Positions 1 to 11,545 of a stretch of 64,000 nt of DNA are shown here, piece by piece. The translations under genes and the position numbers were made by a program. The DNA comes from Coprinus comatus (Eukaryota > Basidiomycota > Agaricomycetes > Agaricales > Agaricaceae): positions 496,001-560,000 of the forward strand of contig JAWPGT010000017.1 of NCBI GenBank assembly GCA_034638255.1, in the 5' to 3' direction. The notes under the pieces are model-generated. The model ran no database searches. It was given only the letters and a program-made list of their open reading frames with translations, and was not told the origin of the DNA. The stretch's first letter is position 1. Each line of letters starts with the position of its first letter.

Positions 1-260
1 TGGCATTCGCTACAGGATTATCGGAGTATAACCAGCTAGTATCCTTCGAAAAGGTACTTTGTAAGTGTTTCAGTAATAGGAGTATTAGTTTTGAAGCAAG
101 TGTGTCAATCCAAAGGTGAGAGTAGTAAAAGAGGAAAGTGATCAAGAGGTAGTGCCGGGTCAAGCGGGCCGGTGCATTGTTGTTCCCCAACTGCTGTCAG
201 AGAAAGTTTCAAAGTGCCGGTCAGCTCTACTCAACTATACCCAGTTTTCCACTTCTAGAC

Positions 261-1316
261 ATGATTCCTTATAGACACGCGTTCCGCACGATGTCAACAA
301 CAGCCGGAAACTCCCCACAGGTCGGATCCCAATGGCAACACGTTGGGCCTAATTTCTACAATCTATCACCCAAATATCAGCAACCATTATATCATTACAA
401 CACACAAAGTAATTCCTGGATTCCAGTTCACAACCCTGTATCCCCTTACCACACATTCCTCCATCTCAAAATACTTTCCTGGAACATTGATTTCGCTGTA
501 AAACATGTAGGGAAAAGGACTAAAGACATACTGAACTACATTGAATCTCAAATATACATACCAACTCAAGGAAACGAAACCGAACTCGATATCCCCTTAA
601 TCATAATGTTTCAAGAAGTCAGTTCTCAAGCCTTCCCAATCCTACTTTCTCATCCATTTATCCGAACTCATTACGATCTTACAACTATATCTTGTGGACA
701 ATTCGAAGCTCACTATGGTACCGTTTCATGTGTACCTAAAATCCTTACACCATTCGTCTCATCTATCTCCCGTTTTCCTTTCTTAACAAGTGGAATGGGA
801 CGAGATGCATTAATTCTTGATTTGGATCTACCTTATTATCCAGAACAATCACAACCACACATGGATACTCTTAATCCCAATCCCAATCAAGACACCATTC
901 GTATCAGAATAGCAAACACCCACTTGGAATCTCTACGTGGTCGTTCAGATACCGAACGTCAAACTCAACTTCGTTCTATTTCTAAACTGATATTCGCTGT
1001 TCACGGAGGTCTTGTCGCAGGTGACATGAATGCAATAGCACCCACAGATTTTTCATTACCTCGATCTGTTGGATTGATTGATTGTTGGGAGGTTTTGAAG
1101 TCGGATGCACCTGAAGTTGAAGGACATACTTGGGGATATCAATCTGGACCTAGAAATCGTTGGCCTGCTAGACGATTAGACAAGGTTCTTATTTCCGGAG
1201 GTTTGGAACCTGTGAGTATTGAAAGATTTGGAGTTGGTGAACAAACCAAGGGATTACAACCACAAATGTGGCTTACAGATCATTACGGTTTAATTGCACA
1301 AGTAAAGATAATATGA
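261..1316 (+). CDS. TDP2-like endonuclease/exonuclease/phosphatase family protein
   Basis: Single-exon gene of 351 residues from the ATG at 261; a second in-frame ATG at 291 is an alternative. The metal-dependent EEP nuclease fold is recognisable from its ordered motifs: LSWNID, the FQEV glutamate, NTHLES, GDMNA and a C-terminal TDHYG aspartate-histidine pair. The order and spacing fit the TDP2-like branch, which hydrolyses 5'-tyrosyl-DNA links left by topoisomerase II. Some fungal members act on other phosphodiesters, so the substrate is not proven. The first 60-80 residues are low in conservation and rich in Tyr, Pro and Gln. It is convergent with the BTB gene about 140 bp downstream. Family assignment is firm; exact role is inferred. 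Confidence 0.85.
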   Translation: MIPYRHAFRTMSTTAGNSPQVGSQWQHVGPNFYNLSPKYQQPLYHYNTQSNSWIPVHNPVSPYHTFLHLKILSWNIDFAVKHVGKRTKDILNYIESQIYIPTQGNETELDIPLIIMFQEVSSQAFPILLSHPFIRTHYDLTTISCGQFEAHYGTVSCVPKILTPFVSSISRFPFLTSGMGRDALILDLDLPYYPEQSQPHMDTLNPNPNQDTIRIRIANTHLESLRGRSDTERQTQLRSISKLIFAVHGGLVAGDMNAIAPTDFSLPRSVGLIDCWEVLKSDAPEVEGHTWGYQSGPRNRWPARRLDKVLISGGLEPVSIERFGVGEQTKGLQPQMWLTDHYGLIAQVKII

Positions 1317-1455
1317 AGTACTGAAAAGGTATAATTGCGATATAAAAATACAGTGAGGTGTCTCTAACTAATAATGTCCACCCAATCCCAAAAGCAAATA
1401 GATAAAGATGAAAAACAAAAAGCAAAACAAAAAAAGATTATAAAAAAAATCAAGT

Positions 1456-2559
1456 TCAAATCGTCGAAGGCAATTCATCAATCTGCCTCTTCAAATCCAT
1501 CAATATAGGTCCAGCCTCCAACAAACTCAACGGACACTTCGGACACCCATCCACACAAGTCGTCTTCAAAAACTCCCAATCAAATATCCCATCCGTAGTC
1601 GGTCTAATCATCAACTCCTTCTTCACCTTATTAACAAATTCATGCCACCATTTCGGATTCCCATACGCACTATGTCCATAACTATTACATTGTGGACATT
1701 TCAATGTTCTTGGAGGTTTTAACAATTCCATTGCTTGTTGTGATCTTGTTCGATGTAAATAGATTAATCTTTGATATGAATAGGCTGTGATGTATTTCAT
1801 TTCATCACATAATGGTGTTGAGAGAATATCGATTCCTAAGGTATATTTTGATGCAATCTTGGCTTCTTCCTCTAACTGAAACAAGCACCAAAGTAAGTAA
1901 ACAAACCAATTTACGATAATTTCAAGTTCGAAAACAAAGAAAAGGGTATGTATATAAATAAAACGAATGGTAATATATAAAGAAAAAGAAAAACTTACAT
2001 CAAAGCTACAAGCAATTCCATAAACTCTCAACGGACATTCCTTCAAATATCCATCAGAAACCAAAATCTTCTTCAACTCTTCAACAGCAATCACAAAATC
2101 ATATTTGAGCGCTGCTTTCAAAACCGGAACTAACTCGTCTAAAGATTTGATGACCGGCCGAGGAATAGGATATACATAGCCAAGTAGTGTTTTCATCAAG
2201 TTCCGAGTTTCAGGGATTGGTATATGTGGAATGATTGATTCGGAAGTGGATTGGGGTTGAGATTGGGTTAAGGACTCGATTTGGGACTTTAGTTTTGACA
2301 TTGACATTGACGTTGACGAGTCCGAGTTATAGTTAGAGTAGAAATTGGTGTGGATGGTCGGGAAGGGATGTGATTGTTGTTGTTGCTGTTGTTGTACTGG
2401 TTGTGGGAGGGAAAACATGTCACGAAAAAATGGAGATGCTGCGACGAGTACACAACGATGTAAACGGATTTCAGTAGGTTGTCCTCCTCCAGTAACCAAT
2501 ATAACATCTGCATCCTGAGCATCAAATTCATAACCTGCATTATTATATGTGCCGAACAT
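1456..2559 (-). CDS. BTB/POZ domain protein
   Basis: Two exons (2559-1999 and 1875-1456) around a 123-nt GT-AG intron at 1876-1998 give 326 residues. The intron length is a multiple of three, so it stays open if unspliced, but it interrupts a conserved helix with a Phe/Tyr-rich stretch. The start is the ATG at 2559; upstream in-frame codons lack an ATG. The N-terminal half is a BTB/POZ fold: DAQDADVILVTGGG, then LHRCVLVAASPFFRDMF. A short glutamine run (near 2375-2398) sits in the BTB insert, followed by a helical region with paired CxxC motifs near the C-terminus (CPQC, CPKC) that may bind zinc. BTB proteins of this fungal group may be adaptors or regulators; no specific function is assigned. 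Confidence 0.8.
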   Translation of the reverse strand: MFGTYNNAGYEFDAQDADVILVTGGGQPTEIRLHRCVLVAASPFFRDMFSLPQPVQQQQQQQSHPFPTIHTNFYSNYNSDSSTSMSMSKLKSQIESLTQSQPQSTSESIIPHIPIPETRNLMKTLLGYVYPIPRPVIKSLDELVPVLKAALKYDFVIAVEELKKILVSDGYLKECPLRVYGIACSFDVSFSFSLYITIRFIYIHTLFFVFELEIIVNWFVYLLWCLFQLEEEAKIASKYTLGIDILSTPLCDEMKYITAYSYQRLIYLHRTRSQQAMELLKPPRTLKCPQCNSYGHSAYGNPKWWHEFVNKVKKELMIRPTTDGIFDWEFLKTTCVDGCPKCPLSLLEAGPILMDLKRQIDELPSTI

Positions 2560-4662
2560 GGTTTTTTTGGATAGTGAGGAAGGGATTGTCGAGTCCGAGT
2601 TACGCGGCAGTGGGTAGGGACTATGAAGAGAGCTAAATGTGAGAGAGCGCGCGCCCAAGTTGGGTTGGGGGAGGTAAGCGAGAAAGCCAGAGAGAGAGGT
2701 AGGAGAGGGGGGGTGTTATTATATGTACCAGGTGGGTACCTTTCTTGAACATCATCTGCTCATTAAATCTCTAAGATTATAAGCAATTAAATGCACCCCA
2801 CATCTGACAAGCTCCGTCCGAATCACATAAAAACCGCCTCTGATATCTATGTATACGTATGTGTTTTGTATTGATTATCTTTTCTCAGTAATAAATTGGG
2901 CAACTGTATACTTAAAATATCCTCATCCGTCCCGTCCGTTCATCGTACTTAGTAACGGCCGTATATACATACTCTATAAATGTAAATATCTCTTTTAAGG
3001 GATAAGACGCAGCAACGAGATCGCATCATTATTCACATATCATATTATAGTGCATCACATCACAGACAAAGTTCTACCTCAACGGTACAGCAAGAGAGAT
3101 GCACAGAGACTTATACCTTCAGGGAGATGCTGTCGATCATGACAAGTTGTCGTTATCTCGCCTCGCCTCATACCAAACCTCGGGTAACATGCCAAAAGAA
3201 ATGCCATGCACCATTCAATCTGATCCACCTGTACAATGATGCATCATGAATCACAATAAATTCATTCGGGAGGAATTACTAGGCGGACGCGCCTGAATTC
3301 ATTCACAATTATATTTAAATATATATATTTTTTGTGGGTTGATTTATTCTTGATTCATTCCTTCAAATTCCTAGAACATGAAGAGCAATCGGAGGAGCAG
3401 ACTAATAAGGACTCTTGAGAGCCATTTTCGCTTGAGTCCCCAGGACTCAGGACCTATGCCTTTTCAAGTAAGGTCTTGATATGTAGTTTTTTTTCCTGTT
3501 GGTAGCGAAATGGAAATGTGTAACTTCTGAAAAAAGTTACCCGACGCTAAGTGCTTGGGTATTCATTTGAATTAATCAAATGGCAACATACGAGTTGTTT
3601 GTCCGTTGTAACTTGTCGTGAAGGGTGTCTGGTTGGAGAGGATTCATCGTGGACTCGGAGGTCGTTTATTTATGGTTTACTATCCGACGTAGTAACCTTG
3701 TAACATGTATGTTCTCGGAGTTGGTTGTCAATTAGTCGACAGTTAGTATTGGAATGTTTTATCAAAAATCGGAGAGGTGAGTGGGTTCCGGTAGACTGAT
3801 TCACATAAAGAATAATAAAATGTCCATATCAAGTTGGACTAGTGATCAATATCCTTTACTGCTTTCAGTTGTTGCTCCTTGATAATGAGGTAGATTTTGT
3901 ATATATATTCTACCTTTAGAGAAAAAACAACCACTGAATCTGTATGAGAGCAAATGCCTCAGTGACCTTAACCGATTATTTCGCAACGTTCCTGAGTCCC
4001 CAGTAAACAACATGTACCTTACTACATTCACACCTCTCTGTCAAAATGCTCATTTACAGGAATGGCAATAAACTGAGTATGGTGATGATTTGATCCAAGG
4101 ACGCGTAATAGTTACATTGCCGTTCGGCAAGAAGCGTGTTAAAAACACGTTCTTCAATACATCCTATGTACTAAGCAAAATCCTAAAATTAGCTGAAGAT
4201 GCAGTATTATAAAAAGACACTCACTAGAGGTTTATAAATCAAAAACATATCATTGGATGATCAATTCTATACGCATAAAGGTTTCAGGGTTTGAGCAAGG
4301 GTTATAGGCAATTTCTGACGATCTCCCAGCATAACCTGGTGTTTGGTGTACCTGCAGGGTCAAGAGAGTGGTTTTGTGGAGGCGAGTAGTGATAGAGATT
4401 CATAGATAAAAGTCAAAATGTTTTTTCAAAGGCTCCCTTGACTTTTAGGGATTGAAATGAATGAAAGATACAGACAACATCGGATAAAGCGGTTGTTTGT
4501 AGCCGCACAGGATTACGACGACTGCGGTCGATATTGCGACATTGATAATTCTTATTCGGAAGTCGGAGTAAGTCGTCTTGTGTGATGCTGCGAGGACGGA
4601 ACTCCCCAAGTTATACCAAGGATAATTTAAATCGAAGAATCGAAACATATAGATTAAAAAGT
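2560..4662. other. Intergenic stretch, no gene recognised
   Basis: About 2.1 kb between the 5' end of the BTB gene and the 3' end of the TMEM70-like gene. Only short open frames occur (under about 70 codons), with no recognisable protein motif and no plausible chain of exons. GA-rich sequence near 2690-2715 probably belongs to the BTB gene's 5' region. No tRNA or rRNA pattern was seen. Confidence 0.5.
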
Positions 4663-5581
4663 TTATGGTAATAGTTCTTCATGTACAGTAAAATAACTAT
4701 TAGACAAATGAGATGTAGTTTTAGCACCAATAAAAACCAAAAAAACGACGTACCGAACAACATGTCCAACCTCTCTGCATGTACCTTCTCCATTCTCACC
4801 CCAAGTAACAATCCATCTACCAAGTGGAGTTCCATTTTTATCCTTTGTCTCAGCAATAGTTTCTTCTTGACCAGGCGCTACTTCTCTAGAACCTTCCGGT
4901 AACACCACTTTTTCAGCCAATTGCCATTTCGCAAATGCTCGACGCGTCTCAACCAAGAAACTTGGATCATAAACCTATTATAAAAAGTTTTTGTTGAATT
5001 GAACTGTAGATATAAATAAAACATAAAACACACACCTTTGTTATTCTAGGCTTCAGAAGCAATGAAGCCGTAACGATCTCCATACCCTCCGAGCCACCGT
5101 TCTCCTCCGGTCTAATATATCTCAATTCCTTCACATAAGGTTTTCCACACCACGAAACCAAACCAGTACTGACTGCCGAAGTAGTGATAGCAATTGATGC
5201 AAGAGCAAGCCTAGCATTAAGTGGTAGGTTTGATTCAATGACAAACATAAAAGGCGCAAGTGTGGTTGATAGAGTCAATGAACCCAATGAGAATATTTTG
5301 AGTCTTCTAAAAGTTGAATCGAGAGGTCCTAGGTAGACTTTGTTGTATACATCTTCATCTGAGTTAGGTTCTGTTGATGTGGTTGAAGTTGAAGTTGAAG
5401 CTGCGGTAGGTGCAAGGTCCCGGCGTCTGACAGAATTGGAGAAATGACGATAGGCTGGTGATGCTCGTCTTGGGATCGCAGGAACGCATCTGTGGTGGAG
5501 TGCTCTAGCTTGGAGAAGGGATCTAAGTGCAGTCTGCCTAGAGGCAATACGTGCCTGGTGGAGGAGGACGGGAGAGAACAT
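4663..5581 (-). CDS. TMEM70-like mitochondrial inner-membrane assembly protein
   Basis: Three exons (5581-5036, 4974-4754, 4696-4663) with introns of 61 and 57 nt encode 266 residues. The N-terminus from the ATG at 5581 is rich in Arg, Ser and Ala and lacks acidic residues, as in a mitochondrial presequence. The body has YLGPLDSTFRRLKIFSL, then two hydrophobic segments forming a hairpin, then a short soluble tail ending HEELLP. This is the layout of the TMEM70/TMEM186/TMEM223 family, whose members help assemble respiratory complexes including ATP synthase. The third exon codes only about 11 residues but completes the family-like C-terminus. It is divergent from DCTN5, with 83 bp between start codons. 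The family is likely; the exact complex served is unknown. Confidence 0.75.
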
Positions 5582-5664
5582 GGATGTCGGTGGCCAAGCT
5601 GAGAAGACAAACAGACAGGGACTGACTGGTCTTCCAAATTTGGAATGTGCACCTAGCATCATCC
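5582..5664. promoter_or_regulatory. Bidirectional promoter region between TMEM70-like gene and DCTN5
   Basis: Only 83 bp separate the two divergent start codons, so both 5' leaders and core promoters must lie here or overlap coding sequence. No TATA box is evident. The call is inferred from gene geometry only. Confidence 0.45.
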
Positions 5665-6379
5665 ATGGATCCGCCAATTTACTACTCTCGTTCGGAATAC
5701 ATAGAAACTGTGAGTCTGGCCGTTCCTAAACTCACACAGACCTATAGGTGTGCTTGTAGGATACTGGCAACAAGGTCTCCCGAAGAGCAACTATTGCAGG
5801 ACCGCAAAACATTGTGCTGGGGGGGAAGACTATCATTTCGAGCGGTGCCATTATCCGAGGTGATTTGCGCAGGACTGGGCCAGGCCATACCGTTGTCATC
5901 CAGCTCGGCAGGTACTGTGTGGTGGGCGAAGGATGTATCATGAGGTGCGTTTCTTCCCTTCCAAGCATCCGTTGACTGACTGACTTCGAGGCCACCGTAT
6001 AAAACGTTCCGCGGCGCGTTCAACTACTATCCAATGAAGATTGGTGACCACGTCCACATTGGAGCCAACTCAATAGTCGAGGCTGCGACAATAGGCAACC
6101 ACGTAGAAATTGGCAAAAACTGCATTATTGTCCGTCCCATTCCTCTGCACTTTCAGTCTCCAACTCATTGCCTACCTTCAGGGCAAGTTTACCATCATCA
6201 AGGATTGCGCCAAGATTGCAGACGACACGGTCATTCCACCAAACACAGTTATACCCACCCTTGCCTACTTTGCCGGTTCTCCAGGTCGCTTTGTCGACGA
6301 CTTGCCCGAGTCGACACAGGAAATTCTTGAGGCACAGACAAAACAGTATTACACGCGTTTCCAGCCTCTCGATAAATAG
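5665..6379 (+). CDS. DCTN5: Dynactin subunit p25 (DCTN5), left-handed beta-helix protein
   Basis: Four exons (5665-5709, 5760-5944, 5991-6129, 6182-6379) give 188 residues, the usual length for p25. Conserved features are SEYIET at the start, NKVSRRATIAGPQNIVL, IIRGDLR, IGDHVHIGANS and IGKNCIIGKFTIIKD. These hexapeptide-like repeats build a left-handed beta-helix. The tail has VIPPNTVIP and the TQEILEAQTKQYY helix. p25 caps the pointed end of the dynactin Arp1 filament and, with p27, supports dynein-driven endosome transport in filamentous fungi. The start ATG at 5665 matches the family N-terminus. The gene is convergent with SSC1, whose stop lies 230 bp away. Confidence 0.93.
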
Positions 6380-6609
6380 TAGCAAACCAAAAACAGTGTC
6401 AATTATGGACTACAATGAAATAACTAAAAGCAAAGCGAAAACTGAGAGGGGTGAACTAATAATATGTAATATGCAAGTTATGTGTTAATATACCAGGGCA
6501 CTGGGCCTGTACTTTTGACCATGTCTAAGATGCTGAAACCAAATGAAAGGACGTGACGCTGACGCGAAACAAGATATCATGCAGAGAAATCAAGTCAGAG
6601 ATGAGGCAA

Positions 6610-8990
6610 TTAATCCTTCTTCTCCTCTTTGGGAGCCTCAGTAGACTCTGATGATGAAGCGTTTTCAGCAGCACGCTTCTCGTACACCTTCTGGAAGAGA
6701 CCAAGGGAGGCGGTCTGAGTCTCGCTGATCTTCTCGCGGATGGTGTCAGCGTCGAGAGAAGCATCACCACTCTGTCCTTTGACGGCAAGCTCCCTAAGCT
6801 CAGTGACAAGCTTCTGCACCTTCTCCTTCTCAGTGGCATCTAGTTGATCCTTGAATTCATTCATAGCTGAAAGTATTGTGAATAAATAGTATTAAACACA
6901 GGTTGCATGAACTTACCCTTCTCGGTATCACTGCAAACAGAGTCAGCCTTGTTGGCTTCTTCGATGAGGGCACGACGAGACTTGTCAGCCTCGGCGTATT
7001 GCTCAGCATCAGAGACCATCTTCTCAATATCCTTGTCGCTGAGACCAGACGAAGAAGCAATGGTCATCGATTGATCCTTGTTAGTAGCCTTATCCTTGGC
7101 AGTAACGTGAACGATACCATCTAAAGAAAATGAGCGTAGTCCTTGTGTTACTCTGATAAATTATAGTACTAACCGGCGTCAATGTCGAAGGTGATCTCGA
7201 TCTGAGGGACACCCTTGGGGGCGGGAGGAATACCAACAAGGTTAAAGTTGCCGAGCATCTTGTTGTCACGGACGAGCTCACGCTCTCCCTGGTAGATCTT
7301 GACTTCAATGGCGGTCTGACCATCAGCAGCGGTAGAGAAAGTTTGGGACTTCTTGGTGGGGATGGTGGTGTTACGGTTGATGAGCTTGGTCATGATACCA
7401 CCGAGGGTCTCGATACCGAGGGAAAGAGGGGTGACATCGAGGAGGAGAATGTCGGTGACGTTGCCGGCAAGGACACCACCTTGGATGGCAGCACCAATAG
7501 CGACGGCCTCATCAGGGTTGACACCCTTGCTAGGCTCACGACCGAAGATACCCTTGACGAGTTCCTGGACCTTAGGCATACGGGACATACCACCAACAAG
7601 AATGACTTCGTTGATCTCGCTGGCCTTGACACCGGCATCATTGAGGGCCTTCTTGCAAGGTTCGACGGTACGCTGAACGAGGGGGTTGACAAGACTCTCG
7701 AACTGCGACCTCATGATCTTCAAGTTGATGTGTTTCGCACCATTAGAGTCGGCAGTAATGAAAGGCAAGTTGATCTCAGTCTGGGTGGTGGAAGACAATT
7801 CAATCTTGGCCTTCTCAGCAGCTTCACGAATACGTTGAATAGCCATGCGGTCATCCTTCAAGTCAGCACCTTCCTGCTTCCTAAAGGCATCAAGGATGAA
7901 CTCGACGAGAGCAATATCGAAATCTTCACCACCCAAGTGAGTATCACCGTTAGTTGATTTGACTTCGAAAACGCCCTTCTGCATCTCTAAAATAGAGATA
8001 TCAAATGTTCCACCACCAAGATCGTAGACAGCAATAACCGAGCTATCGGCACGGTCAAGACCGTAAGCAAGGGCAGCAGCGGTAGGCTCGTTGATCACGC
8101 GAAGGACGTCAAGACCGGCAATTTGACCGGCATCCTTGGTGGCTTGACGCTGTGCGTCGTTGAAGTAAGCTGGAACAGTGACGACAGCGTTGCTGAGAAT
8201 AATTGAGTATATCATATATATATATTGAATTCTGACACATTATAACTCACCTGATCTTCTTGTTGGCATAAGCCTCACCAGTGTCACGCATTTTCGAGAG
8301 GACCATTGACGAGAGTTGTTCGGGTGACTAATTACCAATTAAAATTTAGTCATTCAATTTATGACGTAGCCATTCGCAACGCACATAAGTTTGTCTTTTC
8401 CCACCGTTCTCAACCTCGATAGCTGGTCTTCCGTCAGCAGTAGGAATAATGGTGAAAGGCCTTTTCGATCAATGGTATTAGAAAATAAAACGGACTCCAT
8501 TAACACAAGAATCACCAGTGACGCATATCCTCTTGCACCTCCTTGTCCTTGAATTGACGACCAATCAGACGCTTGAAAGCGAAGACGGTGTTTGTCGAGT
8601 TGACAACAGCTTGACGCTTGGCTGGGAGACCAACAAGACGTTCACCGTGCTTGGTGAAGGCCACCACTGAAGGTGTCGTCCGTGCGCCCTCAGCATTCTC
8701 AATGACACGGGCCGTTTGGCCCTCCATAATTGCCACGCAAGAGTTCGTTGTTCCCAAGTCAATACCAATGACGGGTCCTAATAGAACATAAGCTTACGCG
8801 AATAGATGTAATTAATGTGGTGACTAACCGTTTACTTTCGAGTTCATGTTACGCGCGATCATGGAACGGGGAATGGCCTAATAAATATATGCATTAGACA
8901 CTGGCTACGACGACCCACGGGATTGTAACATACAGAGTAGCATCCTGACCGGGATACTGTAGAGCGGAGAGAACGGGCAGCGGACAACAT
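6610..8990 (-). CDS. SSC1: Mitochondrial Hsp70 chaperone (mortalin/Ssc1)
   Basis: Eight exons: 8990-8934, 8877-8829, 8777-8516, 8460-8385, 8327-8251, 8192-7174, 7120-6917 and 6866-6610, joined by 50-58 nt introns in perfect frame to 666 residues. The Ser/Arg-rich start is a matrix-targeting sequence. The nucleotide-binding domain has [34 protein letters not shown] and [13 protein letters not shown]. The substrate-binding domain begins after [17 protein letters not shown], and a helical lid ends in a Lys/Glu-rich tail. GPVIGIDLG rather than an ER or cytosolic signature, together with the presequence, marks the mitochondrial paralog. It drives protein import with the TIM23 motor and folds matrix proteins. 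No lesion was seen. Confidence 0.96.
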
Positions 8991-9719
8991 GATGGTAAAA
9001 GCGGAGGAAGAAGGAAGATGGGTCGTTCCAATTTTTGGAGCGCATTTTGTAGCGAACGGGCTTACATACGCGTCTGGCTCTGCGGGATTCTCCGACTTTC
9101 TATGACTCAGCACGTGACAATGGACTTGTAAAATTTTTGTGATCCCATTCAATAACCCTGGAAACACGGACGGCCCGAGGAGGGCCCAAGGAGGGTCAAT
9201 TATTATATTATATAGTAAGTGCACCGGATCACCAATTTGTTGTTACAAAAAAGCAAGGAAGAGCAGAGAACCAGGAGCCAATTCTTAATTTTATATCATA
9301 AGTTACTGTTCTTATGTCTCCTGCAGCTTGTGAATCTGAAGAACAGTCAAATCCCAAGCTTAGTCCTTCCCACATCTTCATCAGGGAAAAGGGGCGTTCT
9401 CACCCCGATCCAGCCCGTACTTGATGCAGCCAGGATGAAGACGTAAAATGTAAATGTATGTAGGTGGTTTTTGTCAAGATGTTGTTCAGAAACCTTCGGT
9501 CTCTTTCTATTTGCATTTCCCCACCGGCAACTATTATGTTCAGTGAACAGAAGGGATTGAGAATAGCAACAGCAATTAACCGCCGGCCCACCGGCAATGA
9601 GTAACCGAACCGGGCCAACAGATGAACATAACCCAGTCTACTTAATGCTCCCGTGGTAAATAAGTACTGGAAGCTGTTTTTCAGTCTTTTATTCTTCCCA
9701 TTTCCCAAGACGATACACC
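8991..9719. other. Intergenic region between divergent SSC1 and APH-family genes
   Basis: About 730 bp between two divergent start codons. It must contain both promoters. No convincing ORF, TATA box or heat-shock element array was recognised by eye. The small open frames here show no family similarity. Confidence 0.4.
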
Positions 9720-11272
9720 ATGGCCGATAACTCTCCCAATAAGAAAATTGGTGGTGAATACGGCGAAGTTCGTGCTGTCATCAATGTTGACAACCTGAAC
9801 GCCTACTTGGCAAAGAACACCCCTATTATCAAAGTTCCAGTGGATGTGAAACAATTCAAGGTGAACATAGATTATCCCATCGTATATCAGTTCTTAAACT
9901 GACTCCCAGATTTGTAGTTCGGACAGGTATGATCATCTGTATTCGGAGCCAATACCCCACAGGAAATAATGATCCTCCCCGTAGTCCAACCCCACATACT
10001 TCCTTACTGATGCAACGTAAGCAAGCCTTCACATTGCAACCTTAACATAAATCTAACAGTAAGACACTTAAAAAGTAAAACACGATGGGTCCTCCGGAAA
10101 AAGCCCGCTGGCAAGCTGCTTTCACCAACTGCCCACCAAGTCGAGCGTGAATACAAGATGCTCGATGCCCTCCACAAGCATAACAAAAACCCGAATACCA
10201 AACCCGAGCAGGTTGTACCGGTACCAGAACCCATCATCCTCTGTGAAGATAATTCCGTCGTTGGTACTCCTTTCTACGTCATGGAGTTCCTTGACGGACG
10301 TATCTTCACGGATACCCGTATGCTAGAAGTTCCTCCTCAAGACCGCAGAGAATGGTACTGTACTCTAACAATACAAACTATATAATGCAATAAGCTAACC
10401 TACCCAACTCAGTTGGCTCTCTGCTGTTCGTGCCTTGGCAGCATTAGCATCCGTAGACCCAAGAAGTGTCGGTCTTTCTAGCTTTGGTCCCTCCTCAGAT
10501 TACTTCCCTCGTCAAATCAAATCTCTGTCTCGCGTTTCCGAAGCTCAAGCACAAGCAACCGACATCGAAACCAACAAAAAAACTGGCAACATTCCACGTT
10601 TTGACGAACTCGTATCATGGTATCGCAATAATCTCCCTGACGAAAGTAAACTCGGACTTCGCATCGTTCATGGAGATTACAAGCTCGACAACCTCATTTT
10701 TCATCATACCGAAAACCGTGTCATTGGTATTTTGGACTGGGAATTATGCACACTTGGTAGTCCTGTATGTCTCAAATTGATATTATTCACTTCCATCTTT
10801 CGTATATATATTTACTCATTTTACTTTTATAGCTTGCTGACCTTGGTAACCTCACAATGCCATGGTCTATTGACGGAAGCAATGTACCCGATGGCGCTCC
10901 ACAACTATTGAGAGGATTCAAGAATATCACGAAGGATGTTCCCATCCCTCTTCAAGACCTAGAACGTGAATATTGTCGACTCCTGAAACAACCCTATCCC
11001 ATCTTAGAAATGACCTTCGTTCGTAGTTGGATGCTGTTCCGCGTAAGTACTATAGTTCATGGTTTTAACGAAGTAGGACCTCAACTCTAACATTGAAAAA
11101 AAAATAGTTGGCTGTCATTTCACAGGGTATCGCTGCTCGATACGCGAGGCGTCAAGCAAGTTCCGAACAAGCCTATCTTCATGTTCAAGGATTCCCTGTT
11201 ATTGGCCATCTCGCACAACTAGTTTTAGAAGATGAAGGAATCACAATTGAACCAACAAAAGCCAAACTCTAA
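9720..11272 (+). CDS. ACAD11-type aminoglycoside phosphotransferase (APH) family protein with peroxisomal AKL tail
   Basis: Seven exons (9720-9860, 9918-9926, 9985-10016, 10076-10354, 10413-10764, 10833-11042, 11108-11272) encode 395 residues. The APH/choline-kinase-like fold shows FGQSNPTYFL, the ATP-binding [24 protein letters not shown], the catalytic loop [10 protein letters not shown] and the metal-binding [10 protein letters not shown]. These match the kinase-like N-terminal domain of ACAD10/ACAD11, which in animals phosphorylates 4-hydroxyacyl-CoA; here it stands alone without a dehydrogenase domain. The C-terminus is AKL, a canonical type-1 peroxisomal signal. The second exon is only 9 nt and encodes the conserved Phe-Gly-Gln. 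A role in peroxisomal hydroxy-acid breakdown is inferred. Confidence 0.88.
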
Positions 11273-11545
11273 CGGCTTTGACGTTCACATTCGGTACTAA
11301 TAGAAGGACACCATCTTGCTACTGAACTACGTATAGTGTGCAAATGCGCTACATAACTAATTCTATGCACATATGTATACCGCAATCGTCACGTATATTT
11401 AAATCCGGAAGGCTTTATTTTACCCCTGAGTATAAGCTACATCTAGTTACAAACACCCAATCTACTATTCGGAAATAGGAAAAGATTAACAACAACATTC
11501 TACACGTTCCACAATCGTTAGTCCCTATATCAAAAATAAATACCT

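Noticed and set aside
7343..7957. 204-codon open frame on the plus strand
   Set aside because: It lies fully antisense to the largest SSC1 exon and has no motif; a codon-bias shadow.
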